DNA from: an uncultured archaeon
GTDB taxonomy: Archaea > Thermoproteota > EX4484-205 > JAAOZP01
DNA length: 60,456 bases
Assembly (NCBI GenBank): GCA_938045545.1
Contig: CALIBN010000011.1
Location: 1 to 60,456, forward strand
Direction of reading: 5' to 3'
The notes beneath the pieces were generated by a model. That model saw only the letters and a list, made by a program, of their open reading frames with translations. It made no database searches and was not told the DNA's origin. Shown piece by piece: positions 33,774 to 42,259 of this stretch (positions are counted from its first letter, which is position 1; each line of letters opens with the position of its first letter). Both the position numbers and the translations under genes were made by a program.

Positions 33774-33822
33774 TCGCCCTCTCGCTCGCGAAGCGAGCGT
33801 TCTACCTCTGAACTACCGGCCC
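33751..33822 (-). tRNA. tRNA-Ala (anticodon CGC)
   Basis: Read on the minus strand it folds as a standard 72-base cloverleaf. The acceptor is GGGCCGG with CCGGTCC plus discriminator A, including the G3-U70 pair that identifies alanine tRNAs. The D arm is GTTC-AGAGGTA-GAAC, the anticodon arm CTCGC-TTCGCGA-GCGAG (CGC), and the T arm GAGGG-TTCGAGT-CCCTC. No CCA is encoded and there is no intron. A TATA-like AGTATAAAAAGG lies about 25-30 bases upstream (near 33845-33856). Its 3' end is the right boundary of the mini element. Confidence 0.95.
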
Positions 33823-33949
33823 TTATCGGAGTTACGCGGCTCGCCTTTTTATACTTTAATGCTTTCTTCCGCCTTTTAAAGCCCTTCGAAAAACGTTTAT
33901 CAGAGTGTTTCTTCTCCAGACTTAGGTAAAAAGGGAAAGGATCTGGAGG

Positions 33950-35299
33950 ATGGGCAGTAGAATATTCTTGCTAAATTATGGATGCGCGGTTAACAGGGCT
34001 GAGGGTGAGGCGATGGCTGGTGTCCTCGCCAGCAGGGGCTTCACCCTAGTGGATAGTGAGAATGACGCCGACCTGGTTCTAGTCAACACTTGCGGGGTTA
34101 AGACTCCTACGGAGAACAAGATTCTCCACAGGTTGAAAACCATACGTAGGGACAAGAAGATCGTGGTTGCCGGTTGCCTGCCTAAGATTACTGGAGTTAA
34201 CAGGATTCTTGAAATCGGGAATGTGAAGGGGGTTATTGGGCCCGCTGCAGGAGAAGTGGTTCTTAAGGCCGTTCAAGCAGTTTTAAACGGCGGCAGATAC
34301 ATTGAGCTTGAGGAGGAAGGCTTTAACAATCTTCTTCCTTGCTTGAGGGAGAATCCTGTTATCAGGAAGATCGTGATCTCTCAAGGATGCGTGGGGGCCT
34401 GCAGCTATTGTGCAACGAGGTTTGCGAGAGGGAGGCTTCGCAGCTACAGTATTGAAGAAATCGTCTCTGCAATAGGGAGAAGCGTTGAAGAGGGTGTTAG
34501 AGAAGTTTGGCTTTCCTCTCAAGACAATTCCGTTTACGGCGTGGATAATGGAAGCAGCATCGTTAAGCTCCTTGAGAAAGTAGCCAACCTGGAGGGCTTG
34601 TTCCTCGTTAGGATAGGCATGATGAATCCGAGAGGTGTTTTGAAGCATCTCGAAGGCATTGTTGAAGCCCTTAGGAGTAAAAGGTTCTTCAAGTTTATTC
34701 ATATACCTTTGCAGAGCGGTAGCAACAGGGTTCTTGAAGACATGAACCGGGGCCACTCCGTTGAAGACTTCGTGAGGATTATCCTAAGGCTAAGGAGGGA
34801 GATACCTAGGATATCTGTCGAGACGGATCTGATAGTCGGTTATCCGACTGAAAGCTGGGAGGATTTCGAGAAAACCCTCGACACCGTAAGAATTGTTGAG
34901 CCTGATTTCCTTAATATTTCAAAGTTTTACGTTAGGCCGGGGACCCCGGCGTCGAGGCTGTCGAAGCTGCCGACGAATATTGTTGCGGAGAGAAGCAGGC
35001 TGCTCTCTAGGCTTGCGCTGGAGGTTAAGGAGAAGCGTTCCGCCTCCTGGGTTGGCTGGGAGGGCTTGGCTCTGGTTGATGAGAAGGGGGTGGTTCAGGG
35101 AAGCGTCATAGCTAGAAACATGTTTTACAAGCCGATAGTCCTCAGGCAGAACGTTAGAATCGGGAGCTTCATACGTGTGCGCGTGACTTCCCATAAGCCG
35201 AATTTCCTAGTTGGGGAAGTGGTCGATAAGGATCTGGATGAGGCGGAGGCCGTTAGGCTCCTTGAAGAGGAGAATCGAGCTTCAGTAAGCCTTGCCTAA
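33950..35299 (+). CDS. tRNA t6A37 methylthiotransferase (e-MtaB, radical SAM)
   Basis: Converts t6A37 to ms2t6A37 in ANN-decoding tRNAs, 449 residues. The UPF0004 domain carries its three cysteines in NYGCAVN, NTCGVKT and VAGCLPK. The radical SAM cluster is SQGCVGACSYCATRFARGRL (Cx3Cx2C). The C-terminal TRAM domain spans roughly residues 365-430. The t6A substrate is supplied by KEOPS, whose Pcc1 subunit is encoded at 13 kb. It starts with ATG at 33950, preceded by GGATCTGGAGG. Confidence 0.94.
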   Translation: MGSRIFLLNYGCAVNRAEGEAMAGVLASRGFTLVDSENDADLVLVNTCGVKTPTENKILHRLKTIRRDKKIVVAGCLPKITGVNRILEIGNVKGVIGPAAGEVVLKAVQAVLNGGRYIELEEEGFNNLLPCLRENPVIRKIVISQGCVGACSYCATRFARGRLRSYSIEEIVSAIGRSVEEGVREVWLSSQDNSVYGVDNGSSIVKLLEKVANLEGLFLVRIGMMNPRGVLKHLEGIVEALRSKRFFKFIHIPLQSGSNRVLEDMNRGHSVEDFVRIILRLRREIPRISVETDLIVGYPTESWEDFEKTLDTVRIVEPDFLNISKFYVRPGTPASRLSKLPTNIVAERSRLLSRLALEVKEKRSASWVGWEGLALVDEKGVVQGSVIARNMFYKPIVLRQNVRIGSFIRVRVTSHKPNFLVGEVVDKDLDEAEAVRLLEEENRASVSLA

Positions 35300-35300
35300 G

Positions 35301-36527
35301 CTATGTTTTCCAAGACGATAAGTATTCCTTCTGCTCATCCGTCAACTCGTCTATCTCAACGCCCATTGTTCTGAGCTTAGTCGAGGCGACCAGCATGTCT
35401 ATCTCCTCTGGGACAGGATAAATTCCAGCAGGGAGCTCCCTATGCTTCACCAAGTATTCTGAGACGAGCGCCTGGTTGGAGAAGCTCATGTCCATCACAT
35501 CTGGAGGATGACCCTCAGCCAGAACTAGGTTGACGACCCTACCCTTGGCCAGTAGGTAGACCCTTTTCCCATTAGTAAGGACGATTTCCTCGACGAAGGG
35601 CTTAACCTCCTTAACGCTTCTCGCCTCCCTATAGAGGGTTGCAACATCGATTTCAACATCGAAATGTCCAACGTTTGCAAGTATTGCACCGTCCTTCATC
35701 ATGATTATAGCCTCGTAGGGTATTGCTTTCACGTTGCCCGTACCTGTTATGAAGACGTCTCCGACTTTAGCAGCCTCTCTAATGGGCATTACAGTGAACC
35801 CGTCCATAACAGCCTCAAGAGCCCTTACTGGAGACACTTCCGTAACTATCACTGAGGCCCCTAGGCCCCTGGCTCTGTTCGCCACGCCTTTTCCAACCAG
35901 CCCGTAGCCGCATACGACTACTCTTTTACCCGCGAAAAGTATGGAAGTTGCTCTTATGATCCCATCCAAGCTGGACTGCCCTGTTCCATAACGATTGTCG
36001 AAGAGCTTCTTAGACTGAGCCTCGTTAACAAAGAAGACTGGAATCTTCAGCCTGCCGGCTTTCTCAAGCGCCTTTATCCTTATGACCCCCGTAGTAGTCT
36101 CCTCGAGAGCCCCGTAAACCCTGTTTTTCAACGTGATGCTCTTCTCGTGTGCTCTGATTATTGAGTCAGCACCATCATCTATGAGTATGGAGGGGGAATG
36201 AGAGTGAGCCCAGTCGATCGCCTCGAAATACTCGTTCATGCTCATACCCCTCCAGGCCCTGACTTCAACACCCTTGGACTTTAAGGCTTCAGCCACATCG
36301 TCGTCTGTTGAAAGAGGGTTTGCAGGCGTAAGGTAGATTTTAGCGCCGCCGTCTCTTAAAGTCTCAACCAGGTTCGCCGTCTCCTTCGTGACGTGCAGCG
36401 TTACTGAGAAGACGACGCTTTCAAACGGCCTTTCCATAGCGAACCGTTCTCTAACCTTGCTTAGAACTGGCATTAGCCTCCTGGCCCAGTATATCTTCTT
36501 AATTCCGAGCTCGATGTTTCCAGCCAA
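35301..36527 (-). CDS. ahcY: S-adenosylhomocysteine hydrolase
   Basis: Hydrolyses SAH to adenosine and homocysteine, removing the product inhibitor of methyltransferases such as the SAM enzymes in this window. It is 408 residues. Motifs: H-V-T-K-E-T-A-N-L near residue 46, NPLSTDDDVAEAL, the DDGAD segment, VFFVNEAQSKKLFDNRYGTGQS, and the NAD Rossmann loop VVCGYGLVGKGVA. The C-terminus (ASTKLRTMGVEIDELT) is the archaeal type. It is convergent with the methylthiotransferase gene with a single base between the stops. Confidence 0.96.
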   Translation of the reverse strand: MAGNIELGIKKIYWARRLMPVLSKVRERFAMERPFESVVFSVTLHVTKETANLVETLRDGGAKIYLTPANPLSTDDDVAEALKSKGVEVRAWRGMSMNEYFEAIDWAHSHSPSILIDDGADSIIRAHEKSITLKNRVYGALEETTTGVIRIKALEKAGRLKIPVFFVNEAQSKKLFDNRYGTGQSSLDGIIRATSILFAGKRVVVCGYGLVGKGVANRARGLGASVIVTEVSPVRALEAVMDGFTVMPIREAAKVGDVFITGTGNVKAIPYEAIIMMKDGAILANVGHFDVEIDVATLYREARSVKEVKPFVEEIVLTNGKRVYLLAKGRVVNLVLAEGHPPDVMDMSFSNQALVSEYLVKHRELPAGIYPVPEEIDMLVASTKLRTMGVEIDELTDEQKEYLSSWKT

Positions 36528-36566
36528 CTCTTTAAACCATCCTCAAGCCTTTTTAAAAGGCTTCCC

Positions 36567-37691
36567 CTAAGTGAACGGTTCTCTGCCGAAGAACCTACGG
36601 TAGAGGTCCGCGAGCTCGCTGACGCTTAACATCCCCTCCTGCACACCATCAACCCTCCATATCGAGAAAGCCTCTAAAAGACCTATTCTGCAGGATTCTT
36701 CCAGAGACAACTCTTTTTGCAGACCAATCAGGATGCCTGCGGCAATGCCATCGCAACAGCCGATGGAGCTGCCTGTTTTCTCAGGCGGCACAGGACCTAC
36801 TCTGGAGCAACTGCCATCTCTATGGTGGATCTCGATCAGTCCCGTCATCTTATCCTCTAAGACTACCGCCTCAGGATATTCAGACCCGAGCGTGAAGACC
36901 TCCTCTATGCTCTTAAGCCTAAGAAGATCAACCGTCTGCTTAATCTCGTTGTGGTTACCAAGAATTATCTTTGAGTTTGGAACCATGATTTCAACATAGT
37001 CCTCAGTAACACCGTAGGACGCAATGTCCACAACCACATCTATGCTTCTTCTCCTAGCCGCCAGGATGGAGCTTTTCATGAACTGGGTTTCAGATGATGT
37101 GACGAAAAGGATGCTTGCTGATTCAAATTCCGATTCAGGCACCGGCCGGAATTTTTCAACACCGCTTGCGCCTTCGACATCGTCTATTATGAAGAACTCG
37201 TTGTTCTCCACGTCTTTCACGCAGGTTATGGTTGAGGTTGTCTTATCCATGACGATCCATACGCCTGAGTTCAGAACATCCTTGCTTAGGAAGCTGGTTC
37301 TACTGCTGTCTTCAACAACGGCTGTTCGCATCCCGACGTTGTTATTCGCCAAATGACTGTAATACCCTCCGTCGAAAAACCCGGGATAAGGATGGTCATA
37401 GTCTCTGCCGAAGGTTGTGATCAGCCTTACTCTGCCACCTAGACGTGCAACGCCATAGGCTACGTGTGGAGCTCTCCCCCCGTAACTATATGTCACGGGA
37501 GTCAGGCTGTTGACCTCCAACAAGCTGTAAACCTTGTTCCTATCCCATTCTGGTCCCAGAAGCTCGCTTATCCTGGAGACTGGAATAGTCTTTTTCAGAA
37601 AAGGGTGAAAAACCTTGGGAAGGCTGTAGAAGGAGCGTATTTTAAAATGTTCATCCTTGCCGGAGCTTCCTACAACAATTATGCTACTCAT
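36567..37691 (-). CDS. PfkB-family carbohydrate/nucleoside kinase-like protein
   Basis: A 374-residue ribokinase-like protein. The N-terminal substrate lid region has YSYGGRAPHVAYGVARLGGRVRLITTFGRD, the usual G-G-x-x-x-N/A-x-A-x-x-x-x-x-L-G pattern. The catalytic end normally reads G-A-G-D; here it is GSSIGCCDGIAAGILIG, retaining the base Asp but with G-C-C in place of G-A-G. It is longer than typical (about 300) by insertions near residues 20-55. It may still be an active kinase of unknown substrate. It is divergent from aIF2-beta and followed by ahcY on the same strand about 40 bases on. Confidence 0.8.
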   Translation of the reverse strand: MSSIIVVGSSGKDEHFKIRSFYSLPKVFHPFLKKTIPVSRISELLGPEWDRNKVYSLLEVNSLTPVTYSYGGRAPHVAYGVARLGGRVRLITTFGRDYDHPYPGFFDGGYYSHLANNNVGMRTAVVEDSSRTSFLSKDVLNSGVWIVMDKTTSTITCVKDVENNEFFIIDDVEGASGVEKFRPVPESEFESASILFVTSSETQFMKSSILAARRRSIDVVVDIASYGVTEDYVEIMVPNSKIILGNHNEIKQTVDLLRLKSIEEVFTLGSEYPEAVVLEDKMTGLIEIHHRDGSCSRVGPVPPEKTGSSIGCCDGIAAGILIGLQKELSLEESCRIGLLEAFSIWRVDGVQEGMLSVSELADLYRRFFGREPFT

Positions 37692-37755
37692 ACAGGATCA
37701 AGACACTTAAGAGAAAGCATTATTAAAGAGTTTCTACCTTCTGCTTTTCAGGAAA

Positions 37756-38184
37756 GTGAAGGAAAAAGGTAGTGAGGATAAATACTTAGAATGGCTAGAA
37801 AGGGGGCTTAGTAAGGTTCCTAAGACGGAGAGTCGGGACAGGCTGAATGTTCCCAGTGTTGAATGCATAAGCGAGAAGAACAAGACTATAGTCCAAAACC
37901 TTAACCAGATAGCGGGCCTGCTTAACAGGGATGTGAAACACCTGTTAAAATACATGACTTTAAGACTCGCAGCACCCTACTCGGAAATCGGCGAGGGACA
38001 CTATGTTTTCAAGGGCAGGATTCTCCCCAAGCAGCTGGACACTGTGATAGCCGACTACATAAAGGCGTATGTGGAATGCCCTGTTTGTAAAAGGCCGGAT
38101 ACAAAGCTTAGCAGGGAGAAGAGGGGCATTGTTCAACTCGTATGCTTAAGCTGCGGCGCTGTTTCGCCGGTTAAAAGCCTTTAA
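37756..38184 (+). CDS. eif2b: Translation initiation factor aIF2 subunit beta
   Basis: Subunit of the aIF2 heterotrimer that delivers initiator tRNA-Met to the small ribosomal subunit; the initiator tRNA itself is at 57.6 kb. It is 142 residues. A central alpha-beta domain includes NRDVKHLLKYMTLRLAAPYS and VFKGRILPKQLDTVIADYIKAYV. The C-terminal zinc ribbon is CPVCKRPDTKL ... CLSCG (two Cx2C). The start is a GTG at 37756. It leads a run of translation and ribosome-assembly genes with short spacings. Confidence 0.95.
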   Translation: MKEKGSEDKYLEWLERGLSKVPKTESRDRLNVPSVECISEKNKTIVQNLNQIAGLLNRDVKHLLKYMTLRLAAPYSEIGEGHYVFKGRILPKQLDTVIADYIKAYVECPVCKRPDTKLSREKRGIVQLVCLSCGAVSPVKSL

Positions 38185-38186
38185 AA

Positions 38187-38492
38187 ATGAACGGAGAATT
38201 CTACATGAAGGAGCATTCGGTTGGCTCAACCAAGATAATAGGGGCGTGCGATAGGGAGCTTCTAGGGAAAACAATTAAGGATGAAACAGGGTTGGAGGTA
38301 AACGTGGCTGAAAAGTTTTACGGAGGCAGGCTTGTAGACGGGCAGGAGCTTTTAAGAAGCATTCGGGATGCTTCTTCTGTGAACCTTGTGGGAAACAGGG
38401 TTGTGAAAACGGTTTTAGAAAGTGGTTTAGGCAAGGTGGATAACGCTAGGAAAATAGGTGGGGTAATGTTCATGATGATAATTCGCATCTAG
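38187..38492 (+). CDS. DUF424 family protein
   Basis: A 101-residue conserved archaeal protein of unknown function. Family features are the opening F-Y-M-K-E-H, the motif GACDRELLGKTI, the central V-A-E-K-F-Y-G-G and a hydrophobic C-terminal segment GVMFMMIIRI. It is regularly adjacent to aIF2-beta in archaea, as here (start 2 bases after its stop), which suggests a role in translation, but none is established. Confidence 0.85.
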   Translation: MNGEFYMKEHSVGSTKIIGACDRELLGKTIKDETGLEVNVAEKFYGGRLVDGQELLRSIRDASSVNLVGNRVVKTVLESGLGKVDNARKIGGVMFMMIIRI

Positions 38493-38550
38493 CTTTTACT
38501 CAGCTTAAGCATATAGTTTATTAGGAGGGGGGACCGGGGCTTAGTAGGGC

Positions 38551-38901
38551 TTGGGAAAGAGAAAGGTATACAGTGAGAGAGATATTTCCGAAACCTTAGT
38601 GACGCCTGGAGAGGGGCAACTATTCGGAAGGGTAGAGGGCCTTTCAGGCTCCAACTGGGCTGTGGTTCTCTGCTCTGACGGTAGAACCAGGCAGTGCAGG
38701 CTTAGGGGGAAGCTCAGGAGAAAAATATGGATTAAGCTGAACGATATTGTTCTGGTTGAGCCGTGGCCTTTTCAACCTGATCGAGGAGAAATTTTACACA
38801 GGTATACTATTGGTCAAATAGACTACCTGGTTAAAAATGGGCTTCTCAGCAAGGAGCTTGTTAAGGAAGCATGGGAGCAGGCTAGCGGGGCCAGTAGTTA
38901 A
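38551..38901 (+). CDS. eif1a: Translation initiation factor aIF1A
   Basis: OB-fold initiation factor that occupies the A site of the small subunit, 116 residues. The fold is seen in LFGRVEGLSGSNWAVVLCSDGRTRQCRLRG with the basic KLRRKIWIKLNDIVLVEPW that follows, matching the S1-IF1 type. The C-terminal helix IDYLVKNGLLSKELVKEAW is typical for archaea. The start is a TTG at 38551. A GGAGGGGGG run about 20-28 bases upstream is too far for a canonical site, so initiation may use a short leader. Confidence 0.93.
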   Translation: MGKRKVYSERDISETLVTPGEGQLFGRVEGLSGSNWAVVLCSDGRTRQCRLRGKLRRKIWIKLNDIVLVEPWPFQPDRGEILHRYTIGQIDYLVKNGLLSKELVKEAWEQASGASS

Positions 38902-38943
38902 AAGAATGAGGGGTTACACGTGTTTCAGGCAGTTGCATAAAAA

Positions 38944-39744
38944 ATGAGGCGTGAAAAAGTCTTCAACACCTTGGAGCTTAGGGAGAAGATCATAGAGAAG
39001 CTTCAGAGGATGAAGGTTAAGAGAAGCGAGGACTTTCAGGTTTTGAGCGAGGTTTTCAACGTCGAGGTTTTAATGCAGCTTTACGACCTGCTGAGGAAAG
39101 GGCTTTTGAAAGAGTTTAACGGCGAGATATCTTCAGGCAAAGAGTCGAAGGTATTTCATGCCATTGCGAAAGGTAATGTTGAGGTTGCGGTTAAAATCTA
39201 CTTAATAGTCAACACGGAGATAAGGCGCATGATGCTGAAATATATTATTGGTGACAAACGGTTTGAAAGAGTGAAGAGCGATAGCCGGTCGCTTGTTTAT
39301 ACTTGGGCGAGAAAGGAATACGCTAATTTAAGCACTATGCATGAGGTTGGGCTTCCCGTGCCGAAACCAATACTTGTTCAGAAAAACATTTTAGTGATGA
39401 GCTTCATAGGTAAGAATGGCCAGAGAGCTCCTCTTTTGAAGGAGCTTCACGAGCTTAAGAATCCTCGTGAAACCTACATGGAGATAATCGACTTCATAGT
39501 TAAGAGTCGTGACGAAGCCCATCTAATCCACGCAGACTTAAGCGAGTATAACGTTATGATTTGGGACGGGAAGCCTTTCATCATAGATTTGTCTCAAGCC
39601 GTCCCAGTTACGCACCCCTTGGCAGGGGAATTTTTAAGAAGGGATGTTGAGAACATAAACAGGTTCTTCATGAAAAAAGGATGGGTCAGCGAGACAATAC
39701 CCGTGGAGGAGGTTGTCGGCGATTGGCTAACGTACTCTTCCTAA
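38944..39744 (+). CDS. rio1: RIO1 serine kinase/ATPase
   Basis: Atypical kinase acting in the last steps of small-subunit maturation, 266 residues. The nucleotide-binding loop is ISSGKESKVFHA, the lysine is in VAVKIY, the catalytic loop is HADLSEYNVM and the metal-binding motif is IIDLSQAV, all RIO1-type. The STMHEVGLPVPKPI hinge segment is also standard. Its 3' end overlaps the KH-protein gene, a partnership seen in many archaea and reflected in the eukaryotic Rio1/Pno1 pathway. Confidence 0.95.
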   Translation: MRREKVFNTLELREKIIEKLQRMKVKRSEDFQVLSEVFNVEVLMQLYDLLRKGLLKEFNGEISSGKESKVFHAIAKGNVEVAVKIYLIVNTEIRRMMLKYIIGDKRFERVKSDSRSLVYTWARKEYANLSTMHEVGLPVPKPILVQKNILVMSFIGKNGQRAPLLKELHELKNPRETYMEIIDFIVKSRDEAHLIHADLSEYNVMIWDGKPFIIDLSQAVPVTHPLAGEFLRRDVENINRFFMKKGWVSETIPVEEVVGDWLTYSS

Positions 39745-40292
39745 ACATCCCTCAGGAAAGAGTAGGGGTTTTAATCGGAAAGAACGGTGAAATAAAGAGG
39801 AAGATAGAGGAGGAAACCAAGGTTAAGATTCAGGTTCAACAGGATGGAACTATTAGGGTCGAGTATGATGCCGGAGACCCTGAAGCATACTTCAGAGTAA
39901 GAAGGATCGCTGATGCGATATCAAGCGGGTTCTCCGGCGAGGATTCTTTAAGGCTTCTGGACGATAAACTCGTCTTAAAGATAATCGACTTGAGGGATTT
40001 CGCCGGCGATTCCCCCTCACGGATAAAAACAATAAAGGGCAGAATAATAGGGAAAGACGGGAAAGTTTGGAAGAAGATCGAAAAGCTTTCTGGTGCTAAA
40101 CTTGCCCTACACAATTATACTCTTGGAATAATTGGAGAGGAGGAGAGCTGTGACATAGCTTTCAAGACGATTCTAAAGATATTGAGGGGAGCTCAATTTA
40201 GCACCGCGTTTAAATATTTGGAGCGTCAAAGAAAGTCGTTGGAAAAGGGGATCTGGATGAGTAGAGAGGAGAAAGCTGGAGATGAGTTCTGA
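39723..40292 (+). CDS. KH-domain ribosome assembly protein (Pno1/Dim2-like)
   Basis: An archaeal Pno1/Dim2-like protein with two KH domains, 189 residues. The first has ERVGVLIGKNGEIKRKIEEE (G-x-x-G loop GKNG), the second IKGRIIGKDGKVWKKIEKL (GKDG). The protein likely binds the 3' end of 16S rRNA precursor. The frame is open to 39681, but a TTG at 39723 with GGAGGAGG 10-15 bases ahead, giving MANVLFLNIPQERVG, fits the family and is chosen. It overlaps rio1 by 22 bases and top6B by 11. Confidence 0.9.
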   Translation: MANVLFLNIPQERVGVLIGKNGEIKRKIEEETKVKIQVQQDGTIRVEYDAGDPEAYFRVRRIADAISSGFSGEDSLRLLDDKLVLKIIDLRDFAGDSPSRIKTIKGRIIGKDGKVWKKIEKLSGAKLALHNYTLGIIGEEESCDIAFKTILKILRGAQFSTAFKYLERQRKSLEKGIWMSREEKAGDEF

Positions 40293-41838
40293 AGAGAAAT
40301 TTAAAGAGATCAGCCCTGCAGACTTCTTCTACAGAAATAGGGACATCGCGGGTTTTTCAAACCCTGTTAGGGCACTGTACACGGCTGTCAGAGAGCTCGT
40401 CGAAAACTCTCTAGACGCTTGCGAAACAAGGGGCATACTTCCGGACATAATACTTTTTCTAACCATTGAAGGCCAGGCGGATAGTGAGAGAAACATTGTG
40501 AGAATAAGGATTGCCGACAACGGTGGAGGCATTCCGCCTGAACACATTCCTAACGCCTTTGGGAAAATACTTTTCGGTTCAAAGTACACGCTGATACAAT
40601 CCAGAGGAACTTTTGGGCTAGGCGGGAAAATGGCGTACCTATATGGTCAGATAACGACGAATAATCCTCTCGAGATCACCGTTGGCTATCGTAAAAGAAT
40701 CTACTTTTTCAAGATAATGATAGACATTAAGAAGAACGCGCCCATAGTTTTAGAGAGGGAGGAGAAGAGTAATCCTAAGAAGTGGAACGGCACTATTGTA
40801 AGCTTCACTCTAGAGGGAGACTACTTCAGAGCCTTTCCGAAAATACTTGAGTATATCAAGCTCAGCGCGCTTGTCGCACCATATGCGAACATCACGCTGG
40901 TCGACGCCTATGGGAGATTAATCAGGTTTTCCAGGAGCACTGGTCAAATGCCCAATCCCCCCAAGGAAACCTTACCGCATCCTCATGGCGTTGACGTTGA
41001 AATGGTTAAGAGGCTTGTCGAGGAGAACCGTAAGAGGTCACTCATCTCGTTTCTAACTAGAAGCTTTCACAGGGTTGGAAAGGAAACGGCTAGCAGAATA
41101 CTGGAGCAGCTGAACCTCTCGCCTAACACGGTTGTCGGAGAGCTAGGTTTAGACGAGATTGTGAGACTTACTCAGGCTTTGAAGAATTACAATGGCTTTC
41201 TCCCGCCGGACGCGAGTATCCTCTCCCCGATAGGCGAGACGCTTTTGAAAGAAGGGATTAAGAAGGAGCTTGAACCCGAGGTGCTCGCGGTTGAGAGCAG
41301 AAAGCCGCAAGCATATTCAGGACACCCATTTATAGTGGAGGTTGGAATAGCTTACGGCGGGAAGATAACTCCACCTGAAGACGGCAACGCGATAATCTAC
41401 AGGTATGCTAACAGGATCCCTCTCCTGTACGACGAGGCTAATGATGTCTCCTACAAGGTTGTGAATAAGCTGATGAACTGGAAACGTTACAGGATGGACC
41501 CTAGGACAGACCCTGTTAGAATCATAGTGCATATATGTTCGACGAAAATACCCTATAAAACGGTTGGAAAAGAGTATGTGGCGGATAGGCCTGAGATAGA
41601 GAGGGAGATTTTAAACGGGCTTAGGAATGTCAGCAGGGAGATCTCGTTCTATCTTTCGAGAAAGAAAAGCATGGAGAGGGAGAAGAGAAGGCTTGACGTC
41701 TACCGTAAGTATTTGCCTCTGATAATCAGGTTCGCGGAGGAAGCTGCAGGCGGAAGAGTAAAGGTTAGGGAGTCGAGTGTTAAGGCGCTTTTAAGCCTAA
41801 TGGACAAGTATCAGGTTCTCCATGAAGAAACAACTTAA
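40282..41838 (+). CDS. top6B: DNA topoisomerase VI subunit B
   Basis: ATPase subunit of topoisomerase VI, 518 residues. The GHKL motifs are complete: ELVENSLDAC (N box), IRIADNGGGIPPE (G1) and GTFGLGGKMAYLYGQ (G2). The helix-two-turn-helix region includes GKETASRILEQL, and the transducer domain has the switch lysine area near VGIAYGGKI. Top6A, usually next to it, is not found downstream, where a small membrane protein and enolase follow instead; the A subunit must be elsewhere. The start overlaps the Pno1-like gene. Confidence 0.96.
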   Translation: MSSEEKFKEISPADFFYRNRDIAGFSNPVRALYTAVRELVENSLDACETRGILPDIILFLTIEGQADSERNIVRIRIADNGGGIPPEHIPNAFGKILFGSKYTLIQSRGTFGLGGKMAYLYGQITTNNPLEITVGYRKRIYFFKIMIDIKKNAPIVLEREEKSNPKKWNGTIVSFTLEGDYFRAFPKILEYIKLSALVAPYANITLVDAYGRLIRFSRSTGQMPNPPKETLPHPHGVDVEMVKRLVEENRKRSLISFLTRSFHRVGKETASRILEQLNLSPNTVVGELGLDEIVRLTQALKNYNGFLPPDASILSPIGETLLKEGIKKELEPEVLAVESRKPQAYSGHPFIVEVGIAYGGKITPPEDGNAIIYRYANRIPLLYDEANDVSYKVVNKLMNWKRYRMDPRTDPVRIIVHICSTKIPYKTVGKEYVADRPEIEREILNGLRNVSREISFYLSRKKSMEREKRRLDVYRKYLPLIIRFAEEAAGGRVKVRESSVKALLSLMDKYQVLHEETT

Positions 41839-41907
41839 AAGAAATGCTGCAGCATCCTGCTATGGGTAGTTAAATAGGGTTACAGCATTTTATGAAGGGG
41901 ACGGGGC

Positions 41908-42219
41908 ATGAGAATATTAAGTCTTGCGGAGAGGCTGATCATCCCGCTTGTAGGAGAAGAAGAACAGGCCGCGAGCTCCGAGTGGTTTACGAAGCTGATT
42001 GAAAGCATTGTGAACGCGGTTGAGAAAACAGTCTCAGCATTCTCGCAAATGGTGCTGCAAGCATCCCTCCGGATCTTGTCTATGATCTATGCTCCAATGG
42101 CTGTGATTGGAGTCATACTTTACGTAACAAAGGTGAACAAGTATCTTGGAAGAGACTTAATATTTGGAGCATTATTACTCGCATTCTTCAGCGAATTCGT
42201 GCTTCCAGTGCTCCTCTAG
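41908..42219 (+). CDS. Small membrane protein
   Basis: A 103-residue protein with an amphipathic N-terminal half and two hydrophobic helices at about residues 54-72 and 82-103. The sequence ends FFSEFVLPVLL. No family is recognised. ATG at 41908 is preceded by GAAGGGGACGGGG. It sits alone between top6B and enolase, about 40-70 bases from each, and could belong to either transcript. Confidence 0.6.
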   Translation: MRILSLAERLIIPLVGEEEQAASSEWFTKLIESIVNAVEKTVSAFSQMVLQASLRILSMIYAPMAVIGVILYVTKVNKYLGRDLIFGALLLAFFSEFVLPVLL

Positions 42220-42259
42220 CAAAACCTTAAATCATGCTTTAAAACATTTCCGGAGGGAA

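Noticed and set aside
33738..33929. A short plus-strand frame covering tRNA-Ala
   Set aside because: It consists of the reverse complement of the tRNA and its promoter.
38521..38550. The GGAGGGGGG run before aIF1A as its ribosome-binding site
   Set aside because: The spacing to the TTG start is over 20 bases, too far for a normal interaction.
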